Shown one piece after another: positions 61,227 through 64,000 of a DNA stretch of 64,000 bases (position 1 is its first letter; every line of letters starts with the position of its first letter). The stretch covers positions 124,001 to 188,000 of the forward strand of contig NZ_JFYN01000042.1 in NCBI RefSeq assembly GCF_000631985.1, in the 5' to 3' direction. The notes below the pieces were generated by a model. The model did not search any database and was not told where the DNA came from. It saw only the letters and a list, made by a program, of their open reading frames with translations. The DNA is from Pseudomonas sp. RIT288. Lineage in GTDB: Bacteria; Pseudomonadota; Gammaproteobacteria; Pseudomonadales; Pseudomonadaceae. The position numbers and the translations under genes were made by a program.

Positions 61227-62981
61227 ATGGTCTGGCAACAAATCTACGACCCGTTCGGCAACCCGCTGATCTCCACGCTCATGGCCGCGGTGCCGGTGGT
61301 GGTGATGCTCGCGGCGCTGGCGTTCTTTCACGTCAAGGCGCATCTGGCCGCACTGTTGGCGTTGGCTTCGGCCCTGCTCATCTCGATCTTCGCCTTCGGC
61401 ATGCCGGCGAGCATGGCCGGTTCAGCGGCGCTGTTCGGTGCGGCCAATGGCTTGCTGCCGATCGGCTGGATCGTGCTCAACATCATCTTTCTGCACCGTC
61501 TGACCACCGAGAACGGCTCGTTCAAAGTGCTGCAGGATTCCCTCGCGCGGATCACCGATGACCGGCGTTTGCAGTTGCTGCTGATCGCGTTTTGTTTCGG
61601 CGCGTTTTTCGAAGGCGCGGCCGGGTTCGGTACGCCGGTGGCGGTGACCGGGGCGATTCTGATCGGCCTCGGTTTTTCGCCGCTGGCCGCCTCGGGGCTG
61701 GCGCTGATTGCCAACACCGCACCGGTGGCGTTCGGCGCCCTCGGTACTCCAATCATCACCCTGGCCAAGGTCACCGGGCTGGATGAGATGGAGCTGTCGA
61801 TGATGGTCGGTCGGCAGCTGCCGTTTTTCTCGGTGCTGGTGCCGTTCTGGTTGATCTGGGCGTTTGCCGGGTGGCGCAAGATGCTGGAGATCTGGCCGGC
61901 GATCCTGGTGGCCGGGGTCAGCTTCGCGGTGCCGCAATTCCTCGTGTCGAACTACCACGGCCCGATGCTGGTGGACGTGATCGCCGCACTGATTTCCATG
62001 GCCTGTCTGACGTTGTTCCTGAAAGTCTGGAAACCGGCGACCGTTCACACCTCGGCAGCGCTGTCCGGGCGGGTCGACAACTCTAAAGTCGACGAAGAGA
62101 AAGTCACCGCCAGCGCAGCGTTCAGCGATCAGGCACGCCCGGCGGTGATGCGCGCATGGATGCCGTGGATCATCCTCACCGTGTTCGTGTTTGCCTGGGG
62201 CACTCAGGGTTTTAAAAATATGTTCGACACCCGTCCGGCGATTGATCCGGTCACGCAATCGGCCAAGCTCGATCCGCAGGGCAAACCGCTGCGCGAGGCC
62301 AACCCGATTTTCGCTCCGGCCGTCACCTTCACCAATCTGCACCTGCAAATCGAAAAAGTCCCGCCAGTGGTCGCGGCGCCCAAAGCTGAAGAAGCGGTCT
62401 ACAAGTTCACCTGGCTCACCGCCACCGGCAGCGGCATCCTGCTGGCGGCGATTGTCGGCGGTTTGCTGATGGGCTATTCGATCCCGCAACTGATCAAGCA
62501 ATACCTGCGCACGTTGTGGGTGGTGCGCTTTTCGCTGATCACCATTGCGGCGATGCTGGCGCTGGGGTTTCTCACGCGTTACTCCGGACTGGACGCCACC
62601 ATGGGCCTGGCGTTCGCCGCGACCGGGGTGTTTTACCCGATGTTCGGCACCCTGCTCGGCTGGCTCGGCGTCGCGTTGACCGGTTCGGATACGGCCTCGA
62701 ACGTGCTGTTCGGCGGACTGCAACGGGTGACCTCGGAACAGCTGGGCATCAGCCCGGTGCTGATGGCCGCGGCCAACAGTTCCGGCGGGGTGATGGGCAA
62801 GATGGTCGATGCGCAATCGATCGTGGTCGCCTCCACCGCGACCCGCTGGTATGGGCATGAGGGCGAGATTCTGCGCTACGTGTTCTTCCACTCGATCGTG
62901 CTGGCCATCCTGGTGGGCGGGCTGGTGACATTGCAGGCGTATGTGGCGCCGTTCACGCATATGGTGGTTGGCGGGCACTGA
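61227..62981 (+). CDS. lldP: L-lactate/glycolate permease
   Basis: Proton symporter for lactate, glycolate or related hydroxy acids (LctP family), 584 residues with about 12-14 helices. Family stretches are GAFFEGAAGFGTPVAVTGAI, SGLALIANTAPVAFGALG and GSDTASNVLFGGLQ. A long charged loop near residue 360 separates the helix blocks. No lldD or lldR gene lies next to it, so GlcA-type glycolate uptake is an alternative. AGAGG precedes the ATG. Confidence 0.9.
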   Translation: MVWQQIYDPFGNPLISTLMAAVPVVVMLAALAFFHVKAHLAALLALASALLISIFAFGMPASMAGSAALFGAANGLLPIGWIVLNIIFLHRLTTENGSFKVLQDSLARITDDRRLQLLLIAFCFGAFFEGAAGFGTPVAVTGAILIGLGFSPLAASGLALIANTAPVAFGALGTPIITLAKVTGLDEMELSMMVGRQLPFFSVLVPFWLIWAFAGWRKMLEIWPAILVAGVSFAVPQFLVSNYHGPMLVDVIAALISMACLTLFLKVWKPATVHTSAALSGRVDNSKVDEEKVTASAAFSDQARPAVMRAWMPWIILTVFVFAWGTQGFKNMFDTRPAIDPVTQSAKLDPQGKPLREANPIFAPAVTFTNLHLQIEKVPPVVAAPKAEEAVYKFTWLTATGSGILLAAIVGGLLMGYSIPQLIKQYLRTLWVVRFSLITIAAMLALGFLTRYSGLDATMGLAFAATGVFYPMFGTLLGWLGVALTGSDTASNVLFGGLQRVTSEQLGISPVLMAAANSSGGVMGKMVDAQSIVVASTATRWYGHEGEILRYVFFHSIVLAILVGGLVTLQAYVAPFTHMVVGGH

Positions 62982-62998
62982 TGTCGTTTGGGAGGGCC

Positions 62999-63133
62999 TC
63001 TTCGCGAGCAAGCCCGCTCCAACAGGGACACGCGTTCCCCTGTAGGAGCGAGCCTGCTCGCGATGGCGTTGTCTCAGGCACTTCTGTGGAGCTGATCCAC
63101 CGCAATCGCGAGCAGGCGAAGGCCTACAGGGGG
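62999..63133. repeat. three to four family B REP arms
   Basis: A run of REP arms, two in inverted orientation at 63001-63061 and two more ending at 63133, in the 320-base gap after lldP. No gene lies in this gap; it leads into the promoter of the xanthine-dehydrogenase-like operon. Confidence 0.8.
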
Positions 63134-63301
63134 TAACTGACAGATTAATGAATCCTGCGCATAACTCTATAGCGCAAATCCGCAAAAACCTTTTCCCCTC
63201 CGCACAGGTCATTCCAAGAACGAGACCGGCAAGCATGCCGGCGCGCCCCTATGGGCCCTTCAATCCCTGCCGTCCTGATTAAGCCAGAGAGGAATCGAAG
63301 C

Positions 63302-63925
63302 ATGACGATTTCCCGACGAAGATTCCTGATCCTCGGCGCGGTGACCGCCACCGCGTTTGCAATGCCCCCTTTCATCAGCCTCAAGGCCTACGCGGCCAGT
63401 CTGGAGCAACCCGCCATGGCCAAACTGACGATCAACGTCAACGGTAAACCCCAAACCCTTGAGGTCGACAACCGCACGACCCTGCTCGACGCCCTGCGCG
63501 AACACCTGCACCTGACCGGCAGCAAGAAAGGCTGCGACCACGGCCAGTGCGGCGCCTGCACGGTGATCGCCGACGGCCGCCGAATCAATGCCTGCCTGAC
63601 CCTCGCCGTGATGCACGAAGGCAGCGAAATCACCACCATCGAAGGCCTCGGCATGCCCGACAATTTGCACCCGATGCAGGCCGCGTTCATCAAGCACGAT
63701 GGCTACCAGTGCGGCTATTGCACGCCGGGGCAGATCTGTTCGGCGGTGGCGGTGCTCAAGGAAATCCGCGAGGGCATTCCCAGCCACGTCAGCCCCAGCC
63801 TGACCGAGGCACCGCAACTGATCGCCAGCGAATTCCAGGAACGCATGAGCGGCAACATCTGCCGCTGCGGCGCCTACTCGAACATCATCGAAGCCATCAC
63901 TGAAGTCGCGGAGGTGCCGGCATGA
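63302..63925 (+). CDS. 2Fe-2S subunit of a periplasmic aldehyde/xanthine oxidoreductase (PaoA-like)
   Basis: Iron-sulfur subunit of a molybdenum hydroxylase, 207 residues. A twin-arginine signal (SRRRFLIL) marks export by Tat. Both 2Fe-2S clusters are complete: C78, C83, C86 and C98, then C137, C140, C187 and C189. It overlaps the next gene as ATGA. The molybdenum subunit would lie past the window edge. Its cofactor would come from the moa genes in this window. Confidence 0.92.
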   Translation: MTISRRRFLILGAVTATAFAMPPFISLKAYAASLEQPAMAKLTINVNGKPQTLEVDNRTTLLDALREHLHLTGSKKGCDHGQCGACTVIADGRRINACLTLAVMHEGSEITTIEGLGMPDNLHPMQAAFIKHDGYQCGYCTPGQICSAVAVLKEIREGIPSHVSPSLTEAPQLIASEFQERMSGNICRCGAYSNIIEAITEVAEVPA

Positions 63926-64000
63926 GAGCGTTCAATTACAGCCGCGCCGACTCCCCCGCCGCGGCCGCCGCACAAGCCGCGCAGGTCGAAGGTGCGAAGT
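63922..64000 (+). CDS. FAD-binding subunit of the same oxidoreductase, cut by the window edge
   Basis: Starts with MRAFNYSRADSPAAAAA, which matches the beginning of PaoB/YagS-type FAD subunits (AxxxYxRAxSPAEA, then a Gly-Ala-Lys). Overlap with the previous gene by four bases and the gene order of Pao/YagTSR operons support this. Only the first 26 residues are visible. Confidence 0.82.
   Translation, partial: MRAFNYSRADSPAAAAAQAAQVEGAK

Overview
The window is a piece of a Pseudomonas chromosome, most likely of the P. fluorescens group. This rests on the GC-rich, GC3-biased genes, a nuo operon without quinol oxidase-type oddities, an OprD porin, CioAB, the puu/spu/pot polyamine genes, and dense REP/REPIN palindromes of three sequence families. 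No rRNA, tRNA, prophage, insertion sequence or CRISPR array was seen.

Layout. 1-11.9 kb: nuoE (cut by the window edge) to nuoN, the proton-pumping NADH dehydrogenase, closed by a strong terminator. 12-15.1 kb: a GNAT acetyltransferase, a HigB2/HigA2 toxin-antitoxin pair and an OprD porin. 15.2-17.8 kb: cyanide-insensitive quinol oxidase CioA, CioB and a 51-residue DUF2474 protein overlapping cioB. 17.9-28.3 kb: a molybdenum-cofactor block with a YdeP-type molybdopterin oxidoreductase, moaA, a bestrophin-like membrane protein, moeA, moaB, a LysR regulator, fdhD, moaC, moaD and moaE. 28.5-36 kb: a chromate transporter, a gamma-glutamyl-polyamine synthetase/oxidase pair with a DeoR regulator, and a divergent LysR/quinone reductase pair. 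36.1-41.5 kb: a three-part efflux operon and an AbrB-type protein. 41.6-46.2 kb: an accessory stretch with an HD hydrolase, orphan genes, a PAAR gene fragment, and an Hcp/DUF4225/membrane-protein set typical of type VI secretion. 46.5-57.5 kb: a full polyamine locus (HTH-cupin regulator, puuB, puuC, puuA and, divergently, puuD-potG-potH-potI-potF). 57.8-64 kb: small housekeeping and hypothetical genes, lactate permease, and the start of a periplasmic xanthine-dehydrogenase-like operon.

The main finding is a 42-bp composite element present five times, with identical internal spacing and identical orientation, upstream of ydeP, moaA, moaB-moeA, the LysR gene and fdhD-moaCDE. It consists of GATAGA-N5-TCGAT (a T-N11-A LysR box), 18 bases, then GATTRGAC, whose TTRGAC can act as the -35 box. 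This puts the LysR box near -64, the classical LysR activation geometry. It predicts that the linked LysR protein co-controls cofactor synthesis, FdhD sulfuration and the YdeP enzyme as one regulon, and controls itself.

Other notable points are a decayed PAAR effector start followed by a surviving probable immunity gene, an Hcp-linked DUF4225 effector facing a four-helix membrane protein on the opposite strand, a four-unit tandem REPIN array, and two parallel polyamine gamma-glutamylation modules under different regulator types.
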